Part shown: positions 1 to 8,738 of the stretch, piece by piece | Layout of the letters: every line of letters starts with the position of its first letter | How positions within the stretch are numbered: position 1 is the stretch's first letter | Assembly (NCBI GenBank): GCA_913045175.1 | Contig: CAJWQG010000024.1 | Location: forward strand, 1-51,005 | From: an uncultured Gammaproteobacteria bacterium | GTDB taxonomy: Bacteria; Pseudomonadota; Gammaproteobacteria; Pseudomonadales; Azotimanducaceae | Direction of reading: 5' to 3' | DNA length: 51,005 bases | Notes under the pieces: model-generated | The model's database searches: none | The model's input: only the letters and a program-made list of their open reading frames with translations | Told to the model about the DNA's origin: nothing | Translations under genes and position numbers: made by a program

Positions 1-317
1 TTCATCTCGACCTGGCGAGTGTATGAAAAGGTGCACTTATCAATTACCTCACGGATGTCCTGCAGCAGCGTTTCTTTATCGGTACCGGCAATCTGATGTT
101 CCAACTCGTAGGAAATATCGAAGTGATCCTCGATTGCACGTTTGCCTCGGCCGGAAATCACGCCGATCTTTACCAAACCGGCCTCAATCGCTTCTTCTAC
201 CCCATATTGAATCAGGGGTTTATTGACGATAGGCAGCATCTCCTTCGGCATGGCCTTGGTGGCCGGAAGGAACCGTGTGCCGTAGCCTGCGGCTGGAAAT
301 AGGCATTTGTTAAGCAT
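1..317 (-). CDS. galU: UTP-glucose-1-phosphate uridylyltransferase, N-terminal part (cut by window edge)
   Basis: This is the first 105 codons of a GalU-type enzyme, which makes UDP-glucose from UTP and glucose-1-phosphate in the cytoplasm. Reading from the ATG at 317, residues 8-27 contain the nucleotidyltransferase signature with G11, G13, T14, R15 and K25 (PAAGYGTRFLPATKAMPKEM). It is followed by a typical stretch around VNKPLIQYGVEEA and VISGRGKRAIEDHFD. The rest of the gene lies beyond position 1. It is the last gene of the minus-strand polysaccharide group and begins 55 bases after the pseudogene that ends at 373. UDP-glucose feeds LPS core and capsule synthesis. The start is supported by family alignment; the ribosome binding site is weak. 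Confidence 0.93.
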   Translation of the reverse strand, partial: MLNKCLFPAAGYGTRFLPATKAMPKEMLPIVNKPLIQYGVEEAIEAGLVKIGVISGRGKRAIEDHFDISYELEHQIAGTDKETLLQDIREVIDKCTFSYTRQVEM

Positions 318-372
318 AATCGGTACTACTGCAATTTAGTCGCGCATTCTAACATCCCAGCACCCCTGGGGT

Positions 373-1248
373 TCAAAGGTTGAGATCATTGATGACCAGA
401 GACGACAGGAAATCATTGATCTGGCTGGGTTCTACGGGGGCAAAAAGTTCTAATGCAGAACCGCGGGACTCCCCCATTGCCGTGAACACGTCCGCTGGTG
501 ACTGCACCAGCGTCGCTCGCTCCGCCTCGATGAGAGGGGTCATAAACTCTGCGCCCGGAAGATCAACGATCAAGGTGCGACAGCTAAATGCCAGCCCCTC
601 AAATATGGCTGTCGAGAAGACGCCAAGCTGATAGGTTGAACGCGCAAAGAGTTCATACAAATCAGCATCCAAATCAACAACCTCGATGCCGGAACCCCTA
701 AGGCGATCCTTGTACATCACATCCCGTTTGTCCTGAGGATGTGGCTTGTAAACAATATGAAGCCCATCGTCAACATGCGTTGCCAGATCAACAACAAAGT
801 CATCCAATGATGTCGCGATGGCTGGCTGCGAGATAATCAGGAGCTGTTCCCGTTTTTCTATATGGTCATAGGTGCGTCTTTTCTTCTCAAGGTACGGAAA
901 GCCTATTGGAAGCACATTTGTTGAAGGGATGGGCAAACTTACGTTCCAGGACCAATAGTAGCCGAAAGATAGAAAATAGTCGGGGAAAGTTCACATTCCG
1001 ACACCAGAGGGAAAGTCATAATTGAGTTTTCCAGCCGCCGGTGACGCACCCAGTGCCTCGTTTATCCCGGAAGTATGGCAGGGACATGAGAACGACGGTG
1101 AGGGCCTCTGGCGTGCGATGGAAAAGTTGGAACAAAATTTCTAGGTAGGGGAAAGCATGAGCGAGTGCTTCGCTACTTTTTTTAACGCGTCGGAAACCGG
1201 TGAGTCAATGTGAATCACGTACTGCGACAGGTTCCGATCAATAATCAT
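373..1248 (-). pseudogene. Degenerate capsule-type glycosyltransferase (GT-B / CDP-glycerol transferase-like)
   Basis: The longest open piece (990-373) encodes a C-terminal half with FPDYFLSFG, VLPIGFPYLE, a YKPHPQDK motif and STAIFEGLAFSCRTLIVD. This pattern is known from GT-B capsule glycosyltransferases and CDP-glycerol-type transferases. Upstream the coding sense continues but is split over frames. An ATG at 1248 overlaps the stop of the synthetase by one base and gives MIIDRNLSQYVIHIDSPVSD, ending at TAG 1143-1141. A second frame, 1204-1016, gives FPYLEILFQLF and VVLMSLPYFRD. The third frame is closed by TGA at 993-991, directly before FPDYF. At least two frameshifts and one in-frame stop are therefore needed, one next to a seven-base A run on the coding strand (1177-1183). 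The start coupling suggests the gene was once translated after neuA. A short surviving protein from TTG 936 cannot be excluded. The exact sugar specificity cannot be read. Confidence 0.7.
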
Positions 1249-1919
1249 CAATCGTTTTTCGCTAACCGCGCTAATACCAGTTCAGCGAACGTGATATCGA
1301 ACTTGTCATCAATGTCTACTATTCTGTTTTTGGGAATCTCAAAGCCTTTAATATTGCCCGTGAAAAAGTTCCGGTTTTCCACGATCCTGTTCCACCAACC
1401 CATGTAGTAACCACCATTTTTTTTGTAGTTCTTGGTCATATATAAGCTGTTGGTGAGTCCCGCTTTTAGATTGTCAAACATAGGAATGATGTCATCACCT
1501 TTCTTTAACAATGCCAATTGAGGAGGTTCTGAGTACTCCGAGATACTGATTACGGAATCCACTTCTTCAGTTAGGAGCGCCACACCTTCCTTTATATCTT
1601 CAGCGTTTCTGAAAGGACAAGTGGGTAAGAAATAAGCGAATATGTCGTAGGGATCCGGCTCCTCCATCATCGCCAGTAGCGCATCTACGACGGTGACACG
1701 ACTACCGGCATACTCATCGGGTCGATCGTAAACCTCTACTCCGAGGCCTTTAGCGATATCCGCTATGTCGGGTGAGTCAGTTGATACGAGGACATGATCA
1801 AAGCAATCCGCTTCAAGCACTGCCTCTATGGTATATTGAATCAAAGGTTTACCTGCCACGGGATGAATATTCTTGCCTTTCAGCCGCGTCGATCCACCTC
1901 TCGCCGGAATCACTGCCAA
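1248..1919 (-). CDS. neuA: Acylneuraminate cytidylyltransferase family (CMP-sialic or CMP-nonulosonic acid synthetase)
   Basis: The protein activates a nonulosonic acid with CTP for use in capsule, LPS or glycoprotein synthesis. The N-terminus LAVIPARGGSTRLKGKNI is the diagnostic nucleotide-binding motif of the family. It continues with AGKPLIQYTIEA, VLVSTDSPDIADIA and FLPTCPFRNAEDI, and ends FEIPKNRIVDIDDKFD. Length (223 residues) is usual. No ATG exists in the frame: after the TAG at about 1952 the frame reads CLKRTTITSKLAVIPARGG. The start shown is TTG 1919; an ATT at 1931, seven bases after AGGA, would give the expected short lead (M)TSKLAVIPARGG. The stop codon overlaps the ATG of the broken glycosyltransferase. 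No synthase genes for the nonulosonic acid are in the window, so the substrate (sialic, pseudaminic or legionaminic-type) is open; the symbol is family-level. Confidence 0.82.
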   Translation of the reverse strand: MAVIPARGGSTRLKGKNIHPVAGKPLIQYTIEAVLEADCFDHVLVSTDSPDIADIAKGLGVEVYDRPDEYAGSRVTVVDALLAMMEEPDPYDIFAYFLPTCPFRNAEDIKEGVALLTEEVDSVISISEYSEPPQLALLKKGDDIIPMFDNLKAGLTNSLYMTKNYKKNGGYYMGWWNRIVENRNFFTGNIKGFEIPKNRIVDIDDKFDITFAELVLARLAKND

Positions 1920-2095
1920 TTTACTGGTAATCGTTGTCCTTTTTAGGCACTATTTAGCTAATCTGCCGACCTTCCATAGGCCTTGTATATTGGCATATCA
2001 ATATTCAATGTGTCGATTGCGCACCGACTATTGGCGGCTATACCCTGACGCCTGACATCCCCAACACCATCCAAGCAGGTTCACGTTAGAGAAAT

Positions 2096-3502
2096 CTATG
2101 ATCTACCGTAATTGTCTTCCAATCTAACGATATCGTCTTCACCGAGGTAGCTTCCTGATTGGACCTCGATGATATCCAGTGAGACCTCTCCAGCGTTGGC
2201 CAGGCGATGCACAGCCCCAACAGGGATGTAGGTAGATTCGTTCTCCTCCAGCTCAAATACTTTCTCATCCAGTGTCACTATGGCGGTACCAGCGACAACA
2301 ATCCAGTGCTCCGCGCGATGCTGGTGTTTTTGGAGCGATAGGCTGGCGCCCGGTTTAACCGAAATATGCTTAACCTGGTGTTTCATCCCGCTGTCGATAC
2401 TCTCGTAGTAACCCCAGGGGCGAAAGACCTTGCGATGCGTCATACGCTCCTCGCGTTCGCTGGTCTGCAGTTGGGTAACGATCTTTTTGACGTTCTGGGA
2501 TTCGCTTTGCGAGGTAATGAGGATTGCATCGGCTGTTTCGACTACTACCAGATCATCAATACCTACTACTGACACCAGTCTGTGTTCGGCCCTAATGTAA
2601 CTATTATTCACATCTTCAGTGATGACGTCGCCCACAATACTATTTTGATCCGCGTCTTTTTCTGAAACCTCCCACAGTGCTTGCCAGGAACCAATATCGC
2701 TCCAACCTGCAGTGAACGGCACCATAGCAGCCTTGTCAGTACCTTCCATCACAGCATAGTCAATGGACTCCTTAGGGCAGTCCGTGAAGGCCTGCTCCCC
2801 AACCCGGGTAAAAACGTCCTCATGAGAGACGGTCTCAAATGCATTGTCTATCGCACGGGCAATATCTTCACGATGATTAGCAAGCTCCCGTAAATAGTTG
2901 CTGGCCTTAAAAACGAACATGCCACTATTCCAAAAGTAGTCTCCAGAAGCAACATACTGTTCTGCGGTTTTGGCGTCAGGCTTTTCGACGAACGCCTCTA
3001 CCTCATCACCTGCATTAAGCGAAGCACCGGCCTTAATGTAGCCATAACCGGTTTCTGCACGGGTCGGTGTGACGCCAAAAGTAACGAGGTGGTCATCCTC
3101 TGCAAGGGTGATAGCGCGGTCCAATGCTCCAAGGAACGCATCCTGATCGGGGATAACATGATCAGATGGTAAAACCACCAGGACTGCATCGTCTTCAATC
3201 AAAACCTGAAGAGCACCCAGCGCAACCGCGGGTGCCGTGTTACGCCCAATGGGTTCCAGAATAATAGTTGCCGGTGTGATATCGATTTCTCGTAACTGTT
3301 CAGCCACCAGAAAGCGATGTTCTTCATTACAAACCAATATGGGACCACCTGCATCCCGGTGGTCTTTCAAACGCAGCGCAGTGTTCTGCAACAACGATTG
3401 ATTATCGACTAGCGGAAGCAACTGCTTGGGGTAGAGTTCTCGCGATAAGGGCCAAAGGCGCGTACCGGCGCCACCACAAAGAATAACTGGTACGATTTTC
3501 AA
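2096..3502 (-). CDS. manC: Mannose-1-phosphate guanylyltransferase / mannose-6-phosphate isomerase, bifunctional
   Basis: This type II PMI-GMP enzyme (ManC/CpsB/AlgA family) makes GDP-mannose from mannose-1-phosphate and GTP, and its C-terminal cupin isomerises fructose-6-phosphate to mannose-6-phosphate. Residues 9-27 carry the pyrophosphorylase signature (GGAGTRLWPLSRE, then PKQ) and FVEKP lies near residue 170. The cupin metal site, SLSLQKHQHRAEHW, lies near residues 386-400. At 468 residues it has the normal bifunctional length. Translation appears to start at TTG 3502, since no ATG is available; an AGGGG six bases upstream supports this. It is transcribed away from the O-antigen ligase-like gene, with only 46 bases between their starts, so the two must share a compact divergent promoter region. 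Confidence 0.93.
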   Translation of the reverse strand: MKIVPVILCGGAGTRLWPLSRELYPKQLLPLVDNQSLLQNTALRLKDHRDAGGPILVCNEEHRFLVAEQLREIDITPATIILEPIGRNTAPAVALGALQVLIEDDAVLVVLPSDHVIPDQDAFLGALDRAITLAEDDHLVTFGVTPTRAETGYGYIKAGASLNAGDEVEAFVEKPDAKTAEQYVASGDYFWNSGMFVFKASNYLRELANHREDIARAIDNAFETVSHEDVFTRVGEQAFTDCPKESIDYAVMEGTDKAAMVPFTAGWSDIGSWQALWEVSEKDADQNSIVGDVITEDVNNSYIRAEHRLVSVVGIDDLVVVETADAILITSQSESQNVKKIVTQLQTSEREERMTHRKVFRPWGYYESIDSGMKHQVKHISVKPGASLSLQKHQHRAEHWIVVAGTAIVTLDEKVFELEENESTYIPVGAVHRLANAGEVSLDIIEVQSGSYLGEDDIVRLEDNYGRS

Positions 3503-3548
3503 ATCTGACCCCTGGCGAATTGATGCTGTTTGTGTATTGTAGTGGACG

Positions 3549-4745
3549 ATGATTTATTACGCACGATTGATTGAAGCGGTCTACGCGGCACTGGGTATCA
3601 TGGTGCTACTGACTATTGCTGCTTTTTTCCTGTCCGAGAGCGGGAGGGTCAACAACTTCCCCACGTACGTTGTCGGTATCTTGTTCGTCCTCCTAATTTT
3701 TCTGGACCGAAGTGTAATCAGGCACTTCGATGGGCACATACTCCTGGGGATTACAGGATTACTAACGTATTTTAGTCTGTCTACCTTGTGGGCCGAAGGT
3801 GGTCCCACCACAATGTTGCTCTACCTGGGTTATAGCGCACTGATCGTGAGTTTTGTTTACAGCGTGCTATTACTGCAAATGCACTACCGGGAGTTCCTTC
3901 GCCTCCTGGTCTGGTTCACCGTGCTGGCGGCTGTAGTTTCAGCCAGTTATTCGGTGCATCTACACTATGCCTTTCCTGAATATCAGCCATTACTGGAAGA
4001 TCGTCTCGTAGCCCTCGGACGCTTACACAATCCAGTGATTGGTGCACTTTCATACGGTATGGCAACTACTATGGCTTTGCATTTGCTGATTCGCGGCACC
4101 AATGGCAATAATCGATTCTTTAGTGGGTTTTGTATTGCAGTGTTGCTGGTTGGTATCGCTTTGACCTATACGCGCAGCGTGTGGATTGGTATTTCGGTTT
4201 CCGCTCTATACGCTATTGCGCTTTATTTGCCAGGGCCCACCTGGCGCAAGGCGGCCACGTCCGCCGGGTTTCTATCCTTAGTCGTCGTGTTCGTACTGGC
4301 GTCTTTTGGCTGGGATGAACTTGTAAAGCGGTCTACCAGCTTTCGGCCTGAGATCTGGGGAGAACTGATTAGTCGAACGCTACAGACCAATTGGTTGCTG
4401 GGGCACGGAATTATCGCAGACAGTAGTGTGGCGCACAGCAGTTACGAGCATGGCGTGTTCTCGTTTCATCACGCGCACAGTGTGTATGTGGCCACGTTTT
4501 TTTACGGAGGCGTGGTTGGGCTGTTAGGCTTCCTGGGATTGCTGGCTTATCTCGGCTTACGACTGTACCAGGCTAACGGCGCAGAGATGCGGGGATTGGC
4601 AACCATGGCGCTGATCTACGCGGCAGTCGTGATGTTTTTCGATGGTGACCGGCTCCTGGTGAAGGTCGATTATTTGTGGATCGTCTTCTGGTTACCTGTG
4701 GCGATGGTGCTAGTTGTCGACCAACAAAAACGATTCAGCTCTTGA
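3549..4745 (+). CDS. O-antigen ligase / polymerase family membrane protein (Wzy_C type)
   Basis: A 398-residue inner-membrane protein with about ten to twelve hydrophobic segments. The pattern fits the O-antigen ligase (WaaL) / polymerase (Wzy) superfamily, which acts on undecaprenyl-linked glycans on the periplasmic face. Diagnostic features are the tract around ALTYTRSVWIGI, the large extramembrane loop after residue 255, and the conserved FHHAHSVYVATFFYGG near residue 307, where the His is the typical catalytic position. Ligase and polymerase cannot be separated from sequence alone. It is the only plus-strand gene in the polysaccharide region and its 3' end overlaps the convergent dehydratase by 11 bases. 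It starts with ATG 3549, just across from manC. Confidence 0.85.
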   Translation: MIYYARLIEAVYAALGIMVLLTIAAFFLSESGRVNNFPTYVVGILFVLLIFLDRSVIRHFDGHILLGITGLLTYFSLSTLWAEGGPTTMLLYLGYSALIVSFVYSVLLLQMHYREFLRLLVWFTVLAAVVSASYSVHLHYAFPEYQPLLEDRLVALGRLHNPVIGALSYGMATTMALHLLIRGTNGNNRFFSGFCIAVLLVGIALTYTRSVWIGISVSALYAIALYLPGPTWRKAATSAGFLSLVVVFVLASFGWDELVKRSTSFRPEIWGELISRTLQTNWLLGHGIIADSSVAHSSYEHGVFSFHHAHSVYVATFFYGGVVGLLGFLGLLAYLGLRLYQANGAEMRGLATMALIYAAVVMFFDGDRLLVKVDYLWIVFWLPVAMVLVVDQQKRFSS

Positions 4746-6654
4746 ACGGCGTGACGTTGTCTCTCTTGGATTGCTCGATCTTAAGAATAGGATCGACAGT
4801 TTCATCGTTTAAGGAATACTCCGGAACCACCTGCTCAAGGATCTGTTTAACATTCAGATAGTCGTCGCCTTCACAGGCTTGCTTTAGCCGCGTACAAATC
4901 GTATCAATCGTTTCAAAATCCAGATGGTCCTCTTTCGCCTTCATAATCTTGGCGTGCTGAGTACCAGTAACCTGTTGACCAATGATTAGTTCTTCCCGCA
5001 GCTTCTCTCCTGGCCGCAGACCTGTGTAAACAACGTCTATAAAGTCCTCTGGGTGGTCCACTTCGGTGGGCTTGCCTAGCCGCTTTCCATGCAGATGAAT
5101 CATTTTCTCGGCAAAGTCATAAATACGCACAGGCTCGCCCATATCAAGTACAAAGAGTTCGCCCCCAGCGGCCATAGCGCCCGCCTGGATGACCAGTTCG
5201 GCGGCCTCTGACGTCGTCATAAAAAATCGGTCAGCATCTTTGTGAGTAATGGTAACCGGACCACCCTGCTCTATCTGCCTGGTAAAGAGCGGCAGGATAG
5301 AACCCGATGAACCGAGCACATTGCCAAACCGAACCATGCAGTACCTGGTATCTGTTCCGAGGGTCGCAAAAGCCTGAATAATGAGTTCTGCGAGACGTTT
5401 GCTGGCACCCATGACGCTACTGGCACGCACTGCTTTGTCTGTAGAGATAAGCACAAGTCTCTCTGCATGGCTTGCACGAACTGCCTGCGCCACATACCAG
5501 GTTCCCAACACATTATTGCGTACGCCTTCGATAATATTTCGCTCGACCATCGGCACATGCTTATAGGCTGCCGCGTGGTACACCGTCTGTACGGAAAAAT
5601 CGTCCATTACCTTGGCGAGATGGACTTTGTTTAAAACCGAACCCAACAGGAACACGAGTTCAGTTTCGATCCCGCTTTCCAGGAGTTCCTGCTCCAAGGA
5701 ATAAAGCGAGAACTCAGAATTATCGTACAACACCAACCGACGCGGATCCGCCTGTAGAATCTTACGGCAGAGTTCGCTTCCTATCGTGCCTCCCGCGCCT
5801 GTCACCAGGACACTCTTTCCTTCGATGGACAAACGAAGCAGTTCCTCATCCGGCGGCACCATATCCCGACCCAAAAGATCGCTAATGTCGATCTCCTCGA
5901 TCTGTGCGACATCTGCCTTACCAGCGATCAACTCCCGTATGTCCGGTACTGTACTGATCTGGATTGGTAGCTCCGACAGATGACTAAGAATACGTCCACG
6001 CTGCTCGGGTGTCGCCGATGGTATCGCGAGTAGTATTCGGCGGACGCCAAATTCATTGACCAACCGATCCAGATGGCCGGCATCGTAGACCCGGATTCCG
6101 TGAATCGTATTGCGTCGTAACGCGCGATCATCATCGATAAATGCAACGGGCATATACTCAGTTCCGTTTAGCAATGTGATGGCGAGCTGTGCTCCGGAAT
6201 CTCCCGCACCGTAAATTGCCACGGGCTCGCGCTGCAAATAGTTGTTAAACAGCCCATAAAAATACGCTCGGACAACCAGCCGACCCCCACCGATCATCAT
6301 GATGGACATAAACCAATAGATCATCGGTGCCGATCGTGGAAAACTTTCGGCGCCCGTAACATAGGCCACCATCGAGACGGTAACGGTAGCAAGGGTCACT
6401 CCTTGAATCACCGGCAACATCGAACTCGGGCCAATATAGCGCACGATTGCACGGTACAAACCAAGTTTTGCGAACGATAGGACGCCCACTATCGACGCAA
6501 CAGGGAACAACCACCAGAACGCCATCACGTCCTTATAGACATCGCCATACCTCAGGGCCACTGCGGCCCACAGGGCACCGGCAAGTATTAACGCATCCGC
6601 CATCATCATGACGTAACGCTTTTGCTGATCGGTATGTTGGTTGGCTTCCGGCAT
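4735..6654 (-). CDS. Membrane-bound nucleotide-sugar 4,6-dehydratase (CapD/WbpM/PglF family)
   Basis: A 639-residue polysaccharide synthesis enzyme. The first ~130 residues form four or five membrane segments. A first Rossmann-like region follows (IYGAGDSGAQLA, about 145-155), then the catalytic short-chain dehydrogenase domain with TGAGGTIGSELC near residue 282. YHAAAYKHVPMVE lies near 355 and STDKAVRASSVMGASKR near 405-420, including the Met/Lys pair used by this family. Family members convert UDP-GlcNAc to a 4-keto-6-deoxy sugar, leading to sugars such as QuiNAc, FucNAc or bacillosamine. Its ATG overlaps the stop of the WecA-like gene (TAATG at 6656-6652), indicating coupled translation. 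I would not choose between wbpM, capD and pglF names. Confidence 0.9.
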   Translation of the reverse strand: MPEANQHTDQQKRYVMMMADALILAGALWAAVALRYGDVYKDVMAFWWLFPVASIVGVLSFAKLGLYRAIVRYIGPSSMLPVIQGVTLATVTVSMVAYVTGAESFPRSAPMIYWFMSIMMIGGGRLVVRAYFYGLFNNYLQREPVAIYGAGDSGAQLAITLLNGTEYMPVAFIDDDRALRRNTIHGIRVYDAGHLDRLVNEFGVRRILLAIPSATPEQRGRILSHLSELPIQISTVPDIRELIAGKADVAQIEEIDISDLLGRDMVPPDEELLRLSIEGKSVLVTGAGGTIGSELCRKILQADPRRLVLYDNSEFSLYSLEQELLESGIETELVFLLGSVLNKVHLAKVMDDFSVQTVYHAAAYKHVPMVERNIIEGVRNNVLGTWYVAQAVRASHAERLVLISTDKAVRASSVMGASKRLAELIIQAFATLGTDTRYCMVRFGNVLGSSGSILPLFTRQIEQGGPVTITHKDADRFFMTTSEAAELVIQAGAMAAGGELFVLDMGEPVRIYDFAEKMIHLHGKRLGKPTEVDHPEDFIDVVYTGLRPGEKLREELIIGQQVTGTQHAKIMKAKEDHLDFETIDTICTRLKQACEGDDYLNVKQILEQVVPEYSLNDETVDPILKIEQSKRDNVTPFKS

Positions 6655-7685
6655 TAACGATTAAGGATGCTGATACGGGGCGCTAACTGACCGGCACCGC
6701 ATGCGAACTCCCCTATCAATAGTGGTAGAGAAGCCAATATTAGCAGAAGCGCACCATATTCCGGAAAAGCTACTGACAACGCAGCAAGAGGGAGCAGCCA
6801 AAGGATATTTATCGCAAGTACAATATAAAGCACTTTCGCGTCGCCAAGCGCTCTCGCCAGGTGTTGATAGGCGTGTTGGCTATGAGCCTCATAGATTCTC
6901 TCCCCGCGCACCAGGCGCGTAACAATGGTGAGCGATGCGTCGGTAACAAAATAAGCGAGCAGAATTATCAAGGTCCAGACAGAAAGGTCTTGATACGCCA
7001 ATACCAACACACCCAGCATGAGGCCAAGAAACCCACTGCCAATGTCACCCATAAATACCTTGGCATTTGGCCAATTGATGATCAAAAACCCCAGCGAGAC
7101 TGTACCAAGCACCATGTTTACGAGAGACCATTGCTCTCTATTTAACCCGGCGAGCAATACCACTGCGCCACAAACAAACATCGCTTCAACCGCTGCAATA
7201 CCATCGATACCATCCATAAAGTTATAGAGGTTAAGTAGCCAAACCAGAGCAACGACGCCAAAAACTAGGCTGATGAATCCTGCCTCTAAGGTTACATCAA
7301 ACAGCGTAATCGCTGGAAAGCCGACCCAATAGATGCACCAGGTTGCTGCAAGAATGTGGACAACTGCACGGACCGGCCAGGGTAACGTTTTGACATCGTC
7401 CGCCAAACCAATAACTGCCACAGGAATTCCACCGAGCGTCGCCAGGAAAACATCAATAGAGACAATCTGCATTGTCCACGCGGTGTACAGCACAACATAA
7501 AACAACGTAACAAAAACAATGCCTGCGCCTGTGGGCGTGGGCTCCACATGCGCGCTACGTGAGTTAGGATGGTCGAGAAAGTGCAAGCGCAGCGCGACTT
7601 TGCGATACACGTGACAGCCTAACCAGGTGGTTACCGCGAGTGCGAAGAGAAGTGTAAGGAGCATGAGGACAGGATACAGATTCAC
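6654..7685 (-). CDS. Undecaprenyl-phosphate sugar-1-phosphate transferase, WecA/WbpL-like (GT4/MraY family)
   Basis: A 343-residue polytopic inner-membrane enzyme that starts a glycan by moving a HexNAc-1-phosphate from UDP-sugar onto undecaprenyl phosphate. Family motifs appear in order: HPNSRSAHVEPTPTGAG near residue 40, GLADDVKTLPWPVR near 95, LYNFMDGIDGI near 153 (the aspartate-rich active site) and AKVFMGDIGSGFLG near 207. The His loop ERIYEAHSQHAYQHL follows near 270. About ten membrane segments are visible. It is the promoter-proximal gene of the two-gene unit with the 4,6-dehydratase. In Pseudomonas, WbpL and WbpM form a similar pair, which supports an O-antigen role here. Only the family, not the acceptor sugar, can be assigned. 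Confidence 0.9.
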   Translation of the reverse strand: MNLYPVLMLLTLLFALAVTTWLGCHVYRKVALRLHFLDHPNSRSAHVEPTPTGAGIVFVTLFYVVLYTAWTMQIVSIDVFLATLGGIPVAVIGLADDVKTLPWPVRAVVHILAATWCIYWVGFPAITLFDVTLEAGFISLVFGVVALVWLLNLYNFMDGIDGIAAVEAMFVCGAVVLLAGLNREQWSLVNMVLGTVSLGFLIINWPNAKVFMGDIGSGFLGLMLGVLVLAYQDLSVWTLIILLAYFVTDASLTIVTRLVRGERIYEAHSQHAYQHLARALGDAKVLYIVLAINILWLLPLAALSVAFPEYGALLLILASLPLLIGEFACGAGQLAPRISILNR

Positions 7686-7771
7686 AGATGAGATGGAAGA
7701 ACAAGGCTCTGGGGTAGGGTTCCAGAAAATTGATCAGTTATCACTATCTGGGATTGCGGCTTAGGGTCGCG

Positions 7772-7777
7772 TACAAT
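7772..7777 (+). promoter_or_regulatory. Likely -10 box of tRNA-Pro
   Basis: TACAAT lies nine bases before the mature tRNA start and is followed by a GC-rich stretch (GCGC), as in stringently controlled stable-RNA promoters. The same TACAATGCGC string precedes tRNA-Asn at 20976. The matching -35 is poor (TGGGAT, 7749-7754). Confidence 0.45.
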
Positions 7778-7786
7778 GCGCATTCT

Positions 7787-7863
7787 CGGGGCGTAGCGCA
7801 GTCTGGTAGCGCACCACACTGGGGGTGTGGTGGTCACAGGTTCAAATCCTGTCGTCCCGACCA
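7787..7863 (+). tRNA. tRNA-Pro (anticodon GGG)
   Basis: A 77-base cloverleaf with encoded CCA. The acceptor arms are CGGGGCG and CGTCCCG (one G-U pair). The anticodon stem CCACA/TGTGG encloses the loop CTGGGGG, so positions 34-36 are GGG and read CCC/CCU. The T arm is CAGG-TTCAAAT-CCTG. Single-copy placement between the WecA-like gene and a frameshifted gene on the other strand; no integrase or att-like duplication is visible next to its 3' end. Confidence 0.96.
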
Positions 7864-7887
7864 ATATTGAGATCCTTCATTGCTGGG

Positions 7888-8681
7888 TTACTCAGTCGTA
7901 CGGCTCAGGTTCGTCAGGAATCCCGTTGAGGTCTCAAGCAAGCTTTGCACCTGCAAGTCGACATTCGACTCGATACCAAGGCACCACTTACCCTGCCCGT
8001 CACCAAGCGCACCCACCATGTCGTTTCGCCCGTTCTCAAGCTCCGCGGCCGAAATCCACATAGCGGCATTCGCCATGATGTTAAACGTCACGTCGCCGTT
8101 TGGCGCGAGCTCGCCTGCATCGTCTATCGCTGAAATGGTGACACTGCCCTGAAAATCGGAGTTGTTGACCAGACGCAGCGCACTCCGCTGGTTCTGGTTA
8201 CTCGCCGGGTTTAGGAACCAAACGTCGTTAACCTGATTAACTCGCGATTTTTGATGATGCCAGAGACTGAACGATTGTCGGAAGGACTGACCGTCACCTC
8301 GGTAACGTACGCCGTATAATCAGCATCTTCCTGCGGAATAACAATATCCAGTGCATCGCCTTCATACAGGCCCGCCATACCAGCGATTGCCAAATAGGCC
8401 ACGTCATCGATATTGGGTCGCCTGAAGTCCTCGGGCACACCAGCTTCCGAGATGACCTGCCACAATGGTATTAGGTCGGTGAGCGGCGCCGGACCTGTCA
8501 CGACTGGAAACCCGGTAGCCGCTGCTTCTTGAGCAATAGATGGTTGAGCAATAGATGGTTGAGCAATAGATGGTTGAGCATCAGGCTGCGAATCCGACAC
8601 CGGCGCATCATCCCGATTTAGTAGTGCCACCGATAGCAATACCGCGAAAGAGATCAGCGCAACTGAGATTAGCGTTTTCAT
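7888..8681 (-). pseudogene. Frameshifted exported protein with a C-terminal beta-type repeat domain
   Basis: The N-terminal frame (ATG 8681 to TAA 8211) encodes a membrane anchor (MKTLISVALISFAVLLSVAL), a linker with three perfect AQPSI-type repeats, and a globular part ending NRSVSGIIKNRE. A second frame on the same strand is open from about 8320 to TAA 7888. It encodes VWFLNPASNQNQRSALRLVN, ELENG, GALGDGQGKW and LLETSTGFLTNLS. These are close relatives of motifs in the neighbouring protein at 8739-10286 and of a secreted-protein repeat family with the sense FNPGSN-x-NQ-x-S-x-LRLVN. One base lost or gained in the five-base A run (8248-8252 on the plus strand) would join the two parts into one protein of about 260 residues. 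The function is unknown; no catalytic motif such as HExxH is present. Confidence 0.65.
8531..8580. repeat. 15-bp tandem repeat, 3.3 copies
   Basis: The unit gagcaatagatggtt is repeated three times without mismatch, plus five bases of a fourth copy. Read on the minus strand it encodes IAQPS repeats in the linker of the frameshifted exported protein. Such identical copies are prone to slippage and could vary in number between strains. Confidence 0.9.
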
Positions 8682-8738
8682 GGGGACAGATTAAAGAATA
8701 AGCTAGCTGTAATATATCCCCTACCGGTTTGCTCTTTA

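Noticed and set aside
3503-3548. A named promoter between manC and the ligase-like gene
   Set aside because: The 46-base gap must hold control signals, but no convincing -35/-10 pair could be picked.
7787-7863. tRNA-Pro as the insertion site of a mobile element
   Set aside because: No integrase gene and no direct repeat of the tRNA 3' end downstream.
7682-7864. A 60-codon minus-strand frame over tRNA-Pro
   Set aside because: Translates the tRNA; the WecA-like gene begins at 7685 in another frame.
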